Source: an uncultured Pelagibacteraceae bacterium
Lineage (GTDB): Bacteria; Pseudomonadota; Alphaproteobacteria; Pelagibacterales; Pelagibacteraceae
Direction of reading: 5' to 3'
Assembly (NCBI GenBank): GCA_902554035.1
Contig: CACDMX010000003.1
Coordinates: 62,001 to 126,000 of the forward strand
DNA: 64,000 nucleotides
The notes below the pieces were generated by a model that was not told the DNA's origin, did no database searches, and saw nothing but the letters and a program-made list of their open reading frames with translations. A program made the position numbers and the translations under genes. Of this stretch, positions 41,945-51,305 are shown in pieces; within the stretch, counting starts at the first letter, position 1, and every line of letters begins with the position of its first letter.

Positions 41945-42646
41945 TTATTGTTTTATTTTTCCTTGAGCAACATTAACTTTTCTTTCTAACTTTCTAACCC
42001 ACATAGCTGCTGGAACAGAAAGAATTAAGAATATTATACCAACCATTGTGTAAGGTTCCAAATATCTATAATTATAACCCCCTACTGCTGTTGCTGCATG
42101 AAATAATTCAGCCACACCTATTGTTGACAAAAGAGGGGTATCTTTAAAAATACCAACTAAATAGTTTCCCATACCAGGAATTGCTATGGGAAAAGCCTGT
42201 GGCAAAACTATTCTTCTATAAGTATAAGCGGTAGAAAAATTTAGTGCTCTACATGCTTCCCATTGAGTTTTTGAGACACCTTCTAAAGCTCCCCTATAAA
42301 CTTCTGAAAGATAAGTTCCAAAATGTAAACCAATTGTTATCATTCCACAAACCCAAGCTGATAATTTAATGCCAAACTGAGGTAAAACAAAATATACAAA
42401 AAATAATTGTATCAACAAAGGTGTGGAACGAATGAATTCTACAATTTCTCTATTTATTCCATTTATAATTTTTGATGGAGTTCTTTGACCCAATAAAAAA
42501 AAGAGTCCAACAACAAGCGCTATTGCATAACCGACTCCCGCTGCAATTATAGTATTTAAAGTTGCCCATAACATTTGGGGTAAAATTTCATAAGCAAAAT
42601 CCCATCTAAAACCCATTTCCATAATATTAAGCGTTTCCTCTCCCAA
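41945..42646 (-). CDS. Polar amino acid ABC transporter permease (EhuD-like)
   Basis: A 233-residue HisM/GlnP-family permease with five helices. Features: IVEFIRSTPLLIQLFFVYFVLPQFGI, the ATPase-contact stretch GVSKTQWEACRALNFSTAYTYRRIVLPQAFPIAIPGMGNYLV, and KDTPLLSTIGVAELFHAA. It partners with the permease whose gene overlaps it by 20 bases upstream. The combination of two distinct permeases with this type of binding protein matches EhuABCD and histidine/glutamine systems. Confidence 0.92.
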   Translation of the reverse strand: MGEETLNIMEMGFRWDFAYEILPQMLWATLNTIIAAGVGYAIALVVGLFFLLGQRTPSKIINGINREIVEFIRSTPLLIQLFFVYFVLPQFGIKLSAWVCGMITIGLHFGTYLSEVYRGALEGVSKTQWEACRALNFSTAYTYRRIVLPQAFPIAIPGMGNYLVGIFKDTPLLSTIGVAELFHAATAVGGYNYRYLEPYTMVGIIFLILSVPAAMWVRKLERKVNVAQGKIKQ

Positions 42647-43298
42647 CCTTTTTTGCAGCCAAAACTTCTAACCATCTTAAAAATGGAACAAGCGCTAATC
42701 TAGCCATGATATAATAAATTAATAAAGCCGTTCCAAAACATTGTGCAGAAAGCCAAGTAATAGAATTAATTTGTTTTGCTTCAAAAGTTAAATCAACAAC
42801 TGTTACAAGAGCAACTAAAGCAGTTGCTTTTAAAAGTTCTACTGTCAAGTTTGCTGCTGGTGGCAAAATTATAGGGAATATTTGTGGAATAATTATTCTT
42901 TTAATTCTTTTTGTCGGACTAAAATTAAGAGCATGAGCAGCTTCCCATTGGCCTTTTGGTACAGCTAGTATTCCACCTCTTACTATCTCTGCGCCATATG
43001 CACCAAAGTTTAAACCCAAGGCAACTACTCCTGCTACAAATGCTTCTAACGAAATTCCAAAAAATGGTAATACATAATATACCCAGAAAAGTTGGACTAA
43101 TAATGAAGTTCCTCTAAAAAATTCTATATATACAGTAGCAATGCCTTGAATTATTAGATTTTTAGATAAGCGCATCAAACCAAAAATCATTGAAATAATT
43201 ACATATAAAATCATAGAACATATCAAAACTTTTATTGTTGTAACTGTTCCAAGAAGTAATGTTATTCCGTGTTCTGCTAAAAATGCAAAATAGCTCAC
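42627..43298 (-). CDS. Polar amino acid ABC transporter permease (EhuC-like)
   Basis: A 223-residue permease of the HisQ/GlnP family. Features: VYIEFFRGTSLLVQLFWVYYVLPFFGI and AVPKGQWEAAHALNFSPTKRIKRIIIPQIFPIILPPAANL, then LKATALVALVTVVDLTFEAKQI. It is the first permease of the operon, just after the hairpin that follows the binding-protein gene, and its 3' end overlaps the next permease gene by 20 bases. Confidence 0.92.
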   Translation of the reverse strand: MSYFAFLAEHGITLLLGTVTTIKVLICSMILYVIISMIFGLMRLSKNLIIQGIATVYIEFFRGTSLLVQLFWVYYVLPFFGISLEAFVAGVVALGLNFGAYGAEIVRGGILAVPKGQWEAAHALNFSPTKRIKRIIIPQIFPIILPPAANLTVELLKATALVALVTVVDLTFEAKQINSITWLSAQCFGTALLIYYIMARLALVPFLRWLEVLAAKKVGRGNA

Positions 43299-43320
43299 AA
43301 TATAACCCTATATAAATTTA

Positions 43321-43357
43321 AAAAAAATCAGGCGACATTATTATTTGTCGCCTGATT
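43321..43357 (-). terminator. Hairpin terminator/attenuator after the EhuB-like gene
   Basis: Perfect 11-bp stem (ATCAGGCGACA at 43327-43337 with TGTCGCCTGAT at 43346-43356) and an 8-base loop. On the minus strand it is followed by a run of six T. It separates the binding-protein gene from the first permease gene, like the hairpins in the PotD-type and ProX operons. Confidence 0.87.
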
Positions 43358-43374
43358 AATAATTTATTTTAATA

Positions 43375-44220
43375 CTACTTAGTTGAGCAAGCCCACTCGG
43401 TAGTCATATCTGCAGGTGGAAGTTGAGCTTTGTCATACCCATACTCACCAGCTCTTTCTAACATTTTTGCAGGATTTGCTAAAACTTTAGCTAAAGCAGC
43501 GTTGAATGCTTCTCTAAATTCATTGTCGCTTTTTCTAAAGCCAATTCCAACCACGTTTACAGTTTCTTTTGGCATAAGCTTAGGATCTGTTACTTCAAAT
43601 GCACCGCCAGTTTTTTCCTCATGTTCTTTTGCACCAAAAAATGTTTGAACTGCCGCATCAGCTCTTCCTGCTTTCATAGCAGCAAGTATTCCTACTTCAC
43701 CCTCTACTAATAACATTTGACTATCTGGTACACCAAATTTTTTCGCAGCCTCAACAGTATTGAAACCAGTACCAGTTACAAGTGTAGCACCTGTTCTGAT
43801 AACGTCAGCATAGTTATTAATTCCCTTAGGATTCCCTTTAGGAACTAACATTGCATCACCAAAAACTCCTATTGGATCAGAAAAGTTAATATTTTCACAT
43901 CTGCTTTTCAAGATATACATACCCCCCGTTATCATATCTGAACGATCTGCATTTATTCCTGGAATAAGTCCAGACCACTCAAAAACTTTAGTTTCATGTT
44001 CTGTGATTCCCATTTCTTCTAAAACCGTTAAAGCAATCATGTTAACGAAACCTAATGCTTCACCATTATCACCTGCATAAGCCCATGGCACTGCTGTACC
44101 AAAACCTAGTCTTAATTTATGTCCGTCAGCTAATCTTTGAGTTAGTGTCGCTGCGCTAACAGAAGACACACTAAAAAGAATAACAAGAAGGACTGTTATT
44201 GATTTTAAATACTTTCTCAT
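43375..44220 (-). CDS. Amino acid ABC transporter substrate-binding protein, EhuB (ectoine)-like
   Basis: A 281-residue periplasmic protein. Two ATGs are adjacent. The second (44220) is better spaced, five bases, from the GGGGG Shine-Dalgarno, so I use it. Signal peptide KSITVLLVILFSVSSVSA with cleavage near residue 23. The mature protein has LRLGFGTAVPWAY, EWSGLIPGINADRSDMITGGMYI and RCENINFSDPIG, which recall the ectoine/hydroxyectoine-binding protein EhuB more than glutamine or histidine binders. This subgroup call is from pattern memory. If right, it fits the EutA/EutD-like pair at 24.9-26.8 kb. The alternative is another zwitterionic amino acid. Confidence 0.85.
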   Translation of the reverse strand: MRKYLKSITVLLVILFSVSSVSAATLTQRLADGHKLRLGFGTAVPWAYAGDNGEALGFVNMIALTVLEEMGITEHETKVFEWSGLIPGINADRSDMITGGMYILKSRCENINFSDPIGVFGDAMLVPKGNPKGINNYADVIRTGATLVTGTGFNTVEAAKKFGVPDSQMLLVEGEVGILAAMKAGRADAAVQTFFGAKEHEEKTGGAFEVTDPKLMPKETVNVVGIGFRKSDNEFREAFNAALAKVLANPAKMLERAGEYGYDKAQLPPADMTTEWACSTK

Positions 44221-44330
44221 CATTTCCCCCTATTTAAGTTTATTTGAAAAATAATTTAACAAAAAAAAAAGGTGTTTGTATATAACAAATATTTCAATCT
44301 GAAGTTGTTAAAAAATTTTTTGTGTTTTTT

Positions 44331-45107
44331 TTAAATTAGTTCTATTTTATCTCCAACATTAATTTTTCCGTCATTTAATGCTGTTAAATAAACCCCCATA
44401 TCAAAATGATTATATGTTTTTTTCAACGAATTAAGTAAATTAAGTGAATTATCATCAGTTTTAGGTTTTAAATTTATTGCGACACACCTAGGAATATTTT
44501 TTTCTACCTTAAATGAGGTATTATTTATTTTAATTATTTTATTTATCCAATTTCTTTCGTCCCATGCTGAAATTCCATCAATATATATATTTCCTCTAAA
44601 TCTTTGAAATTCTACATCTTTATCAATTTTATTTTCAAAATCTTTTATACTATTAAGATTTATTAATGAGATAGAGTTAAAAACATTATTTGAATGAGAA
44701 GTGTCATAAAAAGGATAATCATTATTTTTTAAAAGAATGATAGGACTTGCTAATGTACTTTCTAATTTGAGTAACTTTTTAGAAAGTAGAGTTTGTTCAT
44801 TTTGATCATCTGCTGAAATAGAAATTATTTCTTCATCATCTAATATAAGTTTAAGTTTATTTCCATCATAACTAAAATTATATTTATTCAAAACAGGTGA
44901 GTTTTTTAAAGTTAAGAAGTTGTTTAATTTTCTTTCTTTAGGATTTTTTTCAATAATTTTAGCCTTTTCAGAATCAACTCCTCTAGAAAATGCAAAAATC
45001 CTATCATTTGGCATTCCAAGATTTTTTTTAATTTGGCACGAATTAATGCTCTGAAATGATAAAGATTTTACTGGGCAGTAATTTATTAGCTTAATTGTAC
45101 AGGTCAT
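44331..45107 (-). CDS. MOSC-domain protein
   Basis: A 258-residue protein with an N-terminal MOSC beta-barrel (INYCPVKSLSFQSINSCQI, GMPNDRIFAF) and a MOSC domain with FQRFRGNIYIDGISAWDE and the Cys-containing IPRCVAINLKP, where this family presents its sulfur-carrying or Mo-coordinating Cys. Eukaryotic mARC and bacterial YcbX relatives reduce N-hydroxylated compounds with molybdenum cofactor. Without a ferredoxin domain here, it resembles stand-alone YcbX-like forms. It may use the cofactor made by moeA/mobA. The gene is isolated between the Ehu-like transporter and an EamA gene transcribed away from it. Confidence 0.83.
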   Translation of the reverse strand: MTCTIKLINYCPVKSLSFQSINSCQIKKNLGMPNDRIFAFSRGVDSEKAKIIEKNPKERKLNNFLTLKNSPVLNKYNFSYDGNKLKLILDDEEIISISADDQNEQTLLSKKLLKLESTLASPIILLKNNDYPFYDTSHSNNVFNSISLINLNSIKDFENKIDKDVEFQRFRGNIYIDGISAWDERNWINKIIKINNTSFKVEKNIPRCVAINLKPKTDDNSLNLLNSLKKTYNHFDMGVYLTALNDGKINVGDKIELI

Positions 45108-45169
45108 AAAATTAATATTACATAATTAATAAAAATATAAAGAAGAAAGATTCTGTGGTATATGGGCTT

Positions 45170-46126
45170 ATGTCATCAAAAAATAATAATACTAAAGGAA
45201 TTATCTTTATATTAATCGCCATGATGGTTTTTTCTGTTCAAGACAGCATCATGAAATATATTTTTAATTTTGCATCTTTATATGAAGTTTATTTAGTAAG
45301 AACCTTGGTTAGTTTTGCTCTTATTTTATTATTTTTAAAGTTAACTAAAAAGCCTGTTATTTTTAAAAGTAAATATCCCTTATTAACCATCGTCCGAGTG
45401 ATACTTTTCTTTTTTGGTTTTAGTTTTTTTTATGTTTCGTTAACTGTTTTACCTTTAGCTACTGCTACAGCATTATTTTTTGTCACTCCTTTTTTGATTA
45501 CAATATTTGCAAATATTTTTTTAAAAGAAGAAGTTGGCATTAGAAGATGGTCTGCAGTAATAATTGGGTTTATTGGCGTATATATAATTTTAAATCCTGA
45601 TTTCAGTAATTTTGATTTTATGACTCTAACTCCAATTCTTTGTGCAATTTGTTATTCGCTATCTATGATAATAATTAAAAAAACTTCAGATAAAGACAAT
45701 GTATATACTATAACTTTTACCTTTTATATTGGAGCCATAATAATTAGTTCAATTTTTTATTTATTTATGGGTGATGGTCAATACTACAAAACAGGAAATC
45801 CAGCTTATGAATATATATTTAGAGAATGGTTTCAAAACCTTGAAGTTTCGTTGTTGTTAATGATTATAACAGGTTTCACAGCTTCTGTGGCTTTTCTTTT
45901 ATTGTTTACGGCATATAGCATAGCATCACCATCGGTTATTTCACCTTTTGAATATTCAATATTACTTTGGTCTTCATTAAGTGGCTGGATATTTTTTAAT
46001 GAGGTGCCAAATTTAAACACAATTGTAGGAACTTTAATAATTGTAACTTGTGGAGTTTATATTTTTATTCGTGAAAAAGTAAAAGAACAATCTCAGTCTA
46101 TAGTAACAGAAAAGCCTTTAAGGTAG
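45170..46126 (+). CDS. EamA-family drug/metabolite transporter
   Basis: A membrane protein of 318 residues from the ATG at 45170. A GTG five codons upstream (45155) is also possible and neither has a good Shine-Dalgarno. Ten helices in two EamA repeats: MMVFSVQDSIMKYIF at the start, LPLATATALFFVTPFLITIFANIFLKEEVG in repeat 1 and ISPFEYSILLWSSLSGWIFFNEVP in repeat 2. The hydrophilic C-terminus ends in EQSQSIVTEKP. The stop is directly followed by the ATG of the 2OG oxygenase, so the pair is likely an operon. Confidence 0.86.
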   Translation: MSSKNNNTKGIIFILIAMMVFSVQDSIMKYIFNFASLYEVYLVRTLVSFALILLFLKLTKKPVIFKSKYPLLTIVRVILFFFGFSFFYVSLTVLPLATATALFFVTPFLITIFANIFLKEEVGIRRWSAVIIGFIGVYIILNPDFSNFDFMTLTPILCAICYSLSMIIIKKTSDKDNVYTITFTFYIGAIIISSIFYLFMGDGQYYKTGNPAYEYIFREWFQNLEVSLLLMIITGFTASVAFLLLFTAYSIASPSVISPFEYSILLWSSLSGWIFFNEVPNLNTIVGTLIIVTCGVYIFIREKVKEQSQSIVTEKPLR

Positions 46127-47095
46127 ATGAAAAAAAATATTATTCCTACCATCGATGTTTCGTCAATTTTAAAAAATGATTTTAATTCTGAAAAATCAAA
46201 AAATACTATTAATCAGATTAATAAAGCCTGTATTGATATTGGTTTTTTTCAGATTATAGGTCATGGTCTTAATTTAAAAGATATTAATAAAATCTGTGAA
46301 GTGGGAAATAAATTTTTTAACTCATCAAAAAATAATAAAAGAAAATTATCACCCAAAAAATGGAATAGTAGCAATAAAAATCTTTATAGGGGATACTTTC
46401 CAAATGATGTGAACGGAAAAGAAGGTTTGGATATAGGCGATTTAAAAGTTACTAAAAATTATTCATTAAAGCTTAATAATCAATATATTGAGTATCTAAA
46501 TTTAAATAAAAGTTTTGATAAAAATTCAATTAAAATTTTAGAAAAATATTTTGATAGAGTATTTAGGTTAAGTGAAACTTTGTTTAAATGTATAATTAAA
46601 ATATATAAAAAAAATCCTAAAATTTCTAGCAAAGCTTTTTCAAGATTAAAAACACTAAGTACTTTGAGATTTAATTATTATCCAAATCAAACAAAACCTG
46701 TTGAAATATCAAAGCAGGATGGTGTAGCTCTGGGATGTGAAACCCACGTTGACAGTGGAATATTCACAGTACTCTACCAAGATACAAAAGGTGGATTGCA
46801 AGTTCAAAATAGAAGAAACAAAAAATGGTATGATGTACCATTTAATAAAAAAGCTTTAGTTGTTAATACTGGAAGAGCTTTAGAGTTTTTGAGTAAAGGT
46901 AAATTTAAAGCAACAAATCATAGAGTACTATGGAACAAAAGTAAGAGGCTTTCTGTTCCTTTTTTCTTTGAACCTTCTTATGATTTTAAAATGAATCAGT
47001 CTTTTCTAACAGGACGTAAATTTAAAGATAATGGTCAAATTTATGAGAAATTCTTAAATAAATCTCTAAAAAAATTTATTGAATATCAACGTTAG
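46127..47095 (+). CDS. Isopenicillin N synthase-like 2OG-Fe(II) oxygenase
   Basis: A 322-residue soluble enzyme. DIOX_N domain at the N-terminus (IPTIDVSSIL; DIGFFQIIGHGL), then the C-terminal jelly-roll with iron ligands His-x-Asp in THVDSGIFTVLYQD and distal His in ATNHRVLW, and the RxS pair that binds 2-oxoglutarate in KRLSVPFFFEPSYD. Such enzymes hydroxylate or cleave small molecules, with EgtB-independent or ethylene-forming relatives among them, and no substrate can be read. It abuts an EamA transporter upstream and precedes by about 100 bases a monooxygenase cluster. Confidence 0.88.
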   Translation: MKKNIIPTIDVSSILKNDFNSEKSKNTINQINKACIDIGFFQIIGHGLNLKDINKICEVGNKFFNSSKNNKRKLSPKKWNSSNKNLYRGYFPNDVNGKEGLDIGDLKVTKNYSLKLNNQYIEYLNLNKSFDKNSIKILEKYFDRVFRLSETLFKCIIKIYKKNPKISSKAFSRLKTLSTLRFNYYPNQTKPVEISKQDGVALGCETHVDSGIFTVLYQDTKGGLQVQNRRNKKWYDVPFNKKALVVNTGRALEFLSKGKFKATNHRVLWNKSKRLSVPFFFEPSYDFKMNQSFLTGRKFKDNGQIYEKFLNKSLKKFIEYQR

Positions 47096-47198
47096 TAATA
47101 ATAATGTTTGAATATAAAGCGATACATAACTCGTCGTTAAATTCATAATTTACGAAAGTGAGATCGGTCGTCTTTAAATTAATTTTTAAAGGGGCTTT

Positions 47199-48365
47199 AT
47201 GAACTTTGGATACTTTTGTAACACTACTAACTGGAATAAAAAACCTTATACACAAATAATAGAAGAGGCTAGAGAGATCACAGAATATTGTGATAAAAAT
47301 AATTGGAATTCTATTTGGTATACTGAACATCATTTTAATCATGAGGGAATGGAATCTTGTACCAATCCATTAATGATGTGTGCAGATGCTGCAGCAAGAA
47401 CTAAGAATATTCGATTAGGGCAAGCTTGTAACGTAATTACATTTCACAATCCTATAAGACTTGCTGAAGATATTGCTACACTTGATCAACTGTCAAAAGG
47501 AAGAGTTGAAGTAGGAATTGGAAGAGGTGTTTACGGAAGAGAAGCTATTAATATGAATAAGGAGGCTGACTTAAAAGACCAGGGAAAAAATTTTAGGCTA
47601 TTCTCAGAAACTTTAGAAATAATGAAAAAAGCTTGGTCAAAAGATTTCTTTTCTCACCAAGGAGAATTTTATACATACCCATCTCCTAATTTTATTTGGC
47701 AACATGATATGAGCCCCCCAAAAGAAAATATAGTTGATTTAAAAACAAACGAATTAAAACAAATATCTGTTTTGCCAAAGCCTTATCAAAAACCTTTCCC
47801 ACCAATTTCTCAAGTCGTTGATGGAGAAAGATCAATTCAGTGGGCTGCTGAAAATGGACTTAATACAATTATGTGGATACCAACTGTAAAAGCTTTGAAA
47901 AAAAGATTTGAAATTTTTAAAGAGGCAAAATCTAAAGTAGAAAATAGAGATGTTCCATTAGGCGAAGGTGTTAGTTTAGTTAGAGATATGTTTGTTGCAG
48001 AAACAATGGAAGAAGCAGAGAAGATGGCTGGGGAACATATTGTAAATTATATGCGATGGGTCTGTCATTGGAGAGGATTAGGAAACCATATGGATCCAGA
48101 CGAAAAGTTACCAGAGACAAAAAATAAATTAGAATTATTAAATTATGAATTTCTTCATAAAAGAAATCTTTTATTTGGAACACCTGAATTTGTAATTGAA
48201 AAAATTAAAGAACTTCAAAAAGAACTAAACCTTCAAAATTTACAAGTTTGGTCTAACTTTCCTGGTGTTAAACATGAAGATTGTATGAGAAGTATCAAGT
48301 TATTTACTGAAGAAGTAATTCCAAATATAAAATCTGTAAATACAAACATTCAAAGAGCAAGCTAG
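47199..48365 (+). CDS. Luciferase-like flavin monooxygenase (LLM family)
   Basis: A 388-residue TIM-barrel protein dependent on reduced FMN. Landmarks: FGYFCNTTNW at the start, SIWYTEHHFNHEGMESCTNPLMM, IRLGQACNVITFHNPIRLAEDIATLDQLSKGRVEVGIGRG (split here into the LLM core strands), and SVLPKPYQKPFPPI. The FMN-dependent monooxygenases of this group oxidise small heterocycles, sulfonates, nitrilotriacetate or aldehydes using O2 and a flavin reductase. It is the first of four tightly packed genes that look like a catabolic operon. A SD AAAGGGG is seen just before the ATG. Confidence 0.87.
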   Translation: MNFGYFCNTTNWNKKPYTQIIEEAREITEYCDKNNWNSIWYTEHHFNHEGMESCTNPLMMCADAAARTKNIRLGQACNVITFHNPIRLAEDIATLDQLSKGRVEVGIGRGVYGREAINMNKEADLKDQGKNFRLFSETLEIMKKAWSKDFFSHQGEFYTYPSPNFIWQHDMSPPKENIVDLKTNELKQISVLPKPYQKPFPPISQVVDGERSIQWAAENGLNTIMWIPTVKALKKRFEIFKEAKSKVENRDVPLGEGVSLVRDMFVAETMEEAEKMAGEHIVNYMRWVCHWRGLGNHMDPDEKLPETKNKLELLNYEFLHKRNLLFGTPEFVIEKIKELQKELNLQNLQVWSNFPGVKHEDCMRSIKLFTEEVIPNIKSVNTNIQRAS

Positions 48366-48368
48366 TTA

Positions 48369-48956
48369 ATGGATTTAAAACTAAGAAAATTTGCAAAATT
48401 TGTAGATAAAACTTTTATTGAAGGTGGAAAAAAAGCAAAGGAACCTGTGTTGCTAGTTTCTGTTGCAGCTGTTATTGAAAATCCTTGGGCTGGTAAAGGT
48501 TTTGTGGAAGATTTAAAACCTGAAATATTAGATCTTGCTCCTCAGTTAGGAGACCTTTTAGTAACGGAATTAACTAAAGAAATTGGTTCTGGAGATAAAA
48601 TTTTAGCCTATGGAAAAGCTGCTATGGTTGGTTTAAATGGTGAAATAGAACATGCCTCTGCTTTTATTCATACACTAAGATTTGGAAATAAATTTAGAGA
48701 TGCTGTTGGAGGAACTTCTTATTTAAGTTTTACTAATACAAGAGGACCAGCAGGATCAAAAATTTCTATTCCGATGATGCATAAAACTGATGCAGGTTTA
48801 AGGCCTTTTTATTTAACCCATGAATTTACAATACACGATGCTCCAAACGAGAATGAAATTGTAGTAGCAATTGGTGGGGCTCCAAGTGGAAGAGCTCACG
48901 CTAGAACAGGGGATAGATATCAAGATATGAAAGAGATGGGTATTGAGCCTAAATAA
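48369..48956 (+). CDS. AA_synth (DUF1185) family protein
   Basis: A 195-residue protein matching the 'amino acid synthesis' family, of unproven function. Its conserved pieces include VAAVIENPWAGKGFVEDL, KAAMVGLNGEIEHASAFIHTLRFGNKFRDAVGGTSYLSFTNTRG (two blocks), and EIVVAIGGAPSGRAHARTGDRYQDM. It has no signal or membrane segment. It starts three bases after the monooxygenase stop and overlaps the hydrolase gene. Proteins of this family often sit with LLM monooxygenases, hydrolases and branched-chain-type ABC transporters, suggesting a hydrolytic or isomerase step in a degradation route. Confidence 0.83.
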   Translation: MDLKLRKFAKFVDKTFIEGGKKAKEPVLLVSVAAVIENPWAGKGFVEDLKPEILDLAPQLGDLLVTELTKEIGSGDKILAYGKAAMVGLNGEIEHASAFIHTLRFGNKFRDAVGGTSYLSFTNTRGPAGSKISIPMMHKTDAGLRPFYLTHEFTIHDAPNENEIVVAIGGAPSGRAHARTGDRYQDMKEMGIEPK

Positions 48957-49719
48957 TCAAAATTATTATACTTTCATCGATCATAAAACTCCTCCAATAG
49001 TTTTTATACATGGAGTTGGTTTAGATCGAAATATGTGGAAACCACAAATTGATTTTTTTAAAAAGAATTCTATATTAACTTACGATCTTCTCGGGCATGG
49101 CAAATCCTCATTTACAGGAGAAAAAATAAATATAGAGGATTATGTAAAACAATTAGATACTTTAACTAAAAATTTAAAAATTGATAAGTTTCATCTTGTT
49201 GGTTTTTCAATTGGATCTTTAATAGCTTTAAATTTTGCATCTGAATTTGAAAAAAAAATTAACTCTTTAACTTTGATTTCGACTACATACAAAAGAAATA
49301 AAAAACAAAGACAAGAAGTTATAGATAGGGTTAATTTAGCAAAACTTAACAAGCCTATATCTAACCTTGCACTAAAGAGATGGTTTTCAGATGATTATCT
49401 TCTTAAAAATCCAAACATGCGTAAAGATTTTATGAAAATCCTTGACAAAAGTTCCGATGATCAAAAAAACTTTATTAAAGCTTATGAGTTATTCGCATAC
49501 TATGAGGATAAAATTGAAAAAATTAAAAAAATAAATACCAGAACTCTTATTATGACTGGGTCTAATGATCCAGGATCTACTCCAGAAATGTCAAAAAATC
49601 TGTCAAAAGATATTAAAAATTCGATATACAAAGAAATAAATAATGGTAAGCATTTGTGTAGTATTGAATGTGCAGATGATGTTAATATTATCATCAAAAA
49701 ATTTATAGAAAATGTCTAA
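48943..49719 (+). CDS. Alpha/beta-fold hydrolase
   Basis: A 258-residue hydrolase read from a TTG start that overlaps the previous gene by 14 bases. Oxyanion-hole stretch FIHGVGLDRNMW, nucleophile elbow LVGFSIGSLIALNFA (Ser in GFSIG), acid in TGSNDPGSTPEM and catalytic His in NNGKHLCSIE. The size and motifs fit enol-lactonase/C-C hydrolase-like enzymes (PcaD/RutD style). Within this cluster it may open the product of the flavin monooxygenase. It overlaps the aldehyde dehydrogenase gene by eight bases. Confidence 0.86.
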   Translation: MSLNNQNYYTFIDHKTPPIVFIHGVGLDRNMWKPQIDFFKKNSILTYDLLGHGKSSFTGEKINIEDYVKQLDTLTKNLKIDKFHLVGFSIGSLIALNFASEFEKKINSLTLISTTYKRNKKQRQEVIDRVNLAKLNKPISNLALKRWFSDDYLLKNPNMRKDFMKILDKSSDDQKNFIKAYELFAYYEDKIEKIKKINTRTLIMTGSNDPGSTPEMSKNLSKDIKNSIYKEINNGKHLCSIECADDVNIIIKKFIENV

Positions 49720-51193
49720 ATTAAAAAAATATAAAATGTTTATTGATGGAGAATGGGTAGACTCCGAAAGCAAAAAAACTTTTAAAACGTTAAATCCTGA
49801 AACTAACGAACCATGGGCAGAAGTGCCAGAAGCAAATGAAAAAGATATTGATAAAGCTGTAAAAGCTGCACAAAAAGCATTTGAAGGTAGTTGGCCAAGT
49901 TTATTTCCTAGAGAAAGAGCTTCTTATTTAAGAGCAATAGCAAATGAATTAAGAGAAAATGCAGAATTGTTAGGAAAAGTTGAAACAATTGATACAGGTA
50001 AATTGTTTAAGGAAACAAAAAATCAGGCTAAGTATATAGCTGAATATTATGATTACTACGCAGGACTAGCTGACAAAGTTGAAGGAACAGTTTTGCCAAT
50101 AGATAAAGCTAATATGCAAGTTATTACAACAAGGGTTCCTATTGGTGTTGTAGCTGCAATTATTCCGTGGAATTCTCAAATGTTATTGACTGCTGTAAAA
50201 TTAGCACCGGCGCTTGCAATGGGTAATACAGTTGTAATTAAATCATCAGAGCTTGCTCCAGCAACTTTATTTGAATTTGGAATGCTAATTGAAAAAACAA
50301 AAATTCCTAAAGGAGTTGTAAATATTGTGTCAGGACTTGGTGAGCCTTGTGGAAAATCATTAACTTCCCATAATTTGGTTGAAAGAGTTGCTTTCACTGG
50401 TGGACCTGAAACAGCAAGACATATTATAAAAAATTCAGCAGAAAATTTATCACAAGTAAGCCTCGAGCTGGGCGGCAAAAGTCCAGTCGCTGTTTTTGAA
50501 GATGCAGATCAGGAAAATGCATTAAATGGTATTACAGCTGGAATTTTTGGTGCTAGTGGTCAAAGTTGTATTGCAGGATCGAGATTATATATACAGAAAA
50601 ATATTTATGAAAATTTTTTAGATAAAATTGTAAATAAAGCAAAAAAAATTAAACTAGGCTCCCCTATGGATAATGCTACACAAATGGGACCATTAAATAG
50701 TTTAAAACAATTAGAGATTATTGAAAAAAACATTAAACTTACATTGGATCAAGGTGGTAAACTTAGATGTGGAGGAAAAAGACACAGCATGTCAAATAAA
50801 GGATACTATTTTTCTCCCACTGTAATTGAATGTAATAACCACAATTTACCAACTGCAGAAAATGAATTATTTGGTCCTGTTTTATCAGTAATGAAATTTG
50901 ATACTGAAGAGGAAGTAATTAATAAAATGAATGATAATCAATATGGCTTATCATCTGGGGTTTATACGAAAAATATTAATAGAGCGTTAAGAGTATCTAA
51001 GGCAATACGTGCAGGTATCACTTTTGTAAATACATACCGTTTAATTTCACCATCTGCTCCTTTTGGAGGAATTAAAGATAGTGGTTATGGTAAAGAGGCA
51101 GGAATTGAGTCAATTAAAGATTACACCAGAATTAAAACAACTTGGTTTAATACATCTGATAAACCAATGGATGACCCCTTCACAATGGGTTAA
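49712..51193 (+). CDS. NAD(P)-dependent aldehyde dehydrogenase
   Basis: A 493-residue ALDH. VAAIIPWNSQMLLTAVKLAPALA, VAFTGGPETARH, the Glu in VSLELGGKSPV and catalytic Cys in GASGQSCIAGSRL, NELFGPVLSVMKF, and the C-terminal RISPSAPFGGIKDSGYGKEAG-like block are all present. It is the last gene of the LLM/AA_synth/hydrolase run, with overlaps throughout, and is 123 bases upstream of a LivK-type binding protein in the same direction. The aldehyde is probably produced by the preceding hydrolase step. Confidence 0.92.
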   Translation: MSKLKKYKMFIDGEWVDSESKKTFKTLNPETNEPWAEVPEANEKDIDKAVKAAQKAFEGSWPSLFPRERASYLRAIANELRENAELLGKVETIDTGKLFKETKNQAKYIAEYYDYYAGLADKVEGTVLPIDKANMQVITTRVPIGVVAAIIPWNSQMLLTAVKLAPALAMGNTVVIKSSELAPATLFEFGMLIEKTKIPKGVVNIVSGLGEPCGKSLTSHNLVERVAFTGGPETARHIIKNSAENLSQVSLELGGKSPVAVFEDADQENALNGITAGIFGASGQSCIAGSRLYIQKNIYENFLDKIVNKAKKIKLGSPMDNATQMGPLNSLKQLEIIEKNIKLTLDQGGKLRCGGKRHSMSNKGYYFSPTVIECNNHNLPTAENELFGPVLSVMKFDTEEEVINKMNDNQYGLSSGVYTKNINRALRVSKAIRAGITFVNTYRLISPSAPFGGIKDSGYGKEAGIESIKDYTRIKTTWFNTSDKPMDDPFTMG

Positions 51194-51291
51194 ATTCATT
51201 AAAATTTCTATAAATTTAAGTTTTTTTCCCTAAAAAAAACAAAATTACTTATTGAAAATTTAAACTAATAAGATTTAATTTAGTCTTTATA

Positions 51292-51305
51292 AATTGTTAA
51301 CAATT
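51292..51305. promoter_or_regulatory. 14-base palindrome before livK
   Basis: AATTGTTAACAATT at 51292-51305 is a perfect palindrome that ends just before the SD AAGGA (51306-51310) of the LivK-type gene. Either a DNA-binding site or a small hairpin close to the ribosome-binding site. The rest of the 123-base spacer is A/T tracts without a promoter I would defend. Confidence 0.35.
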
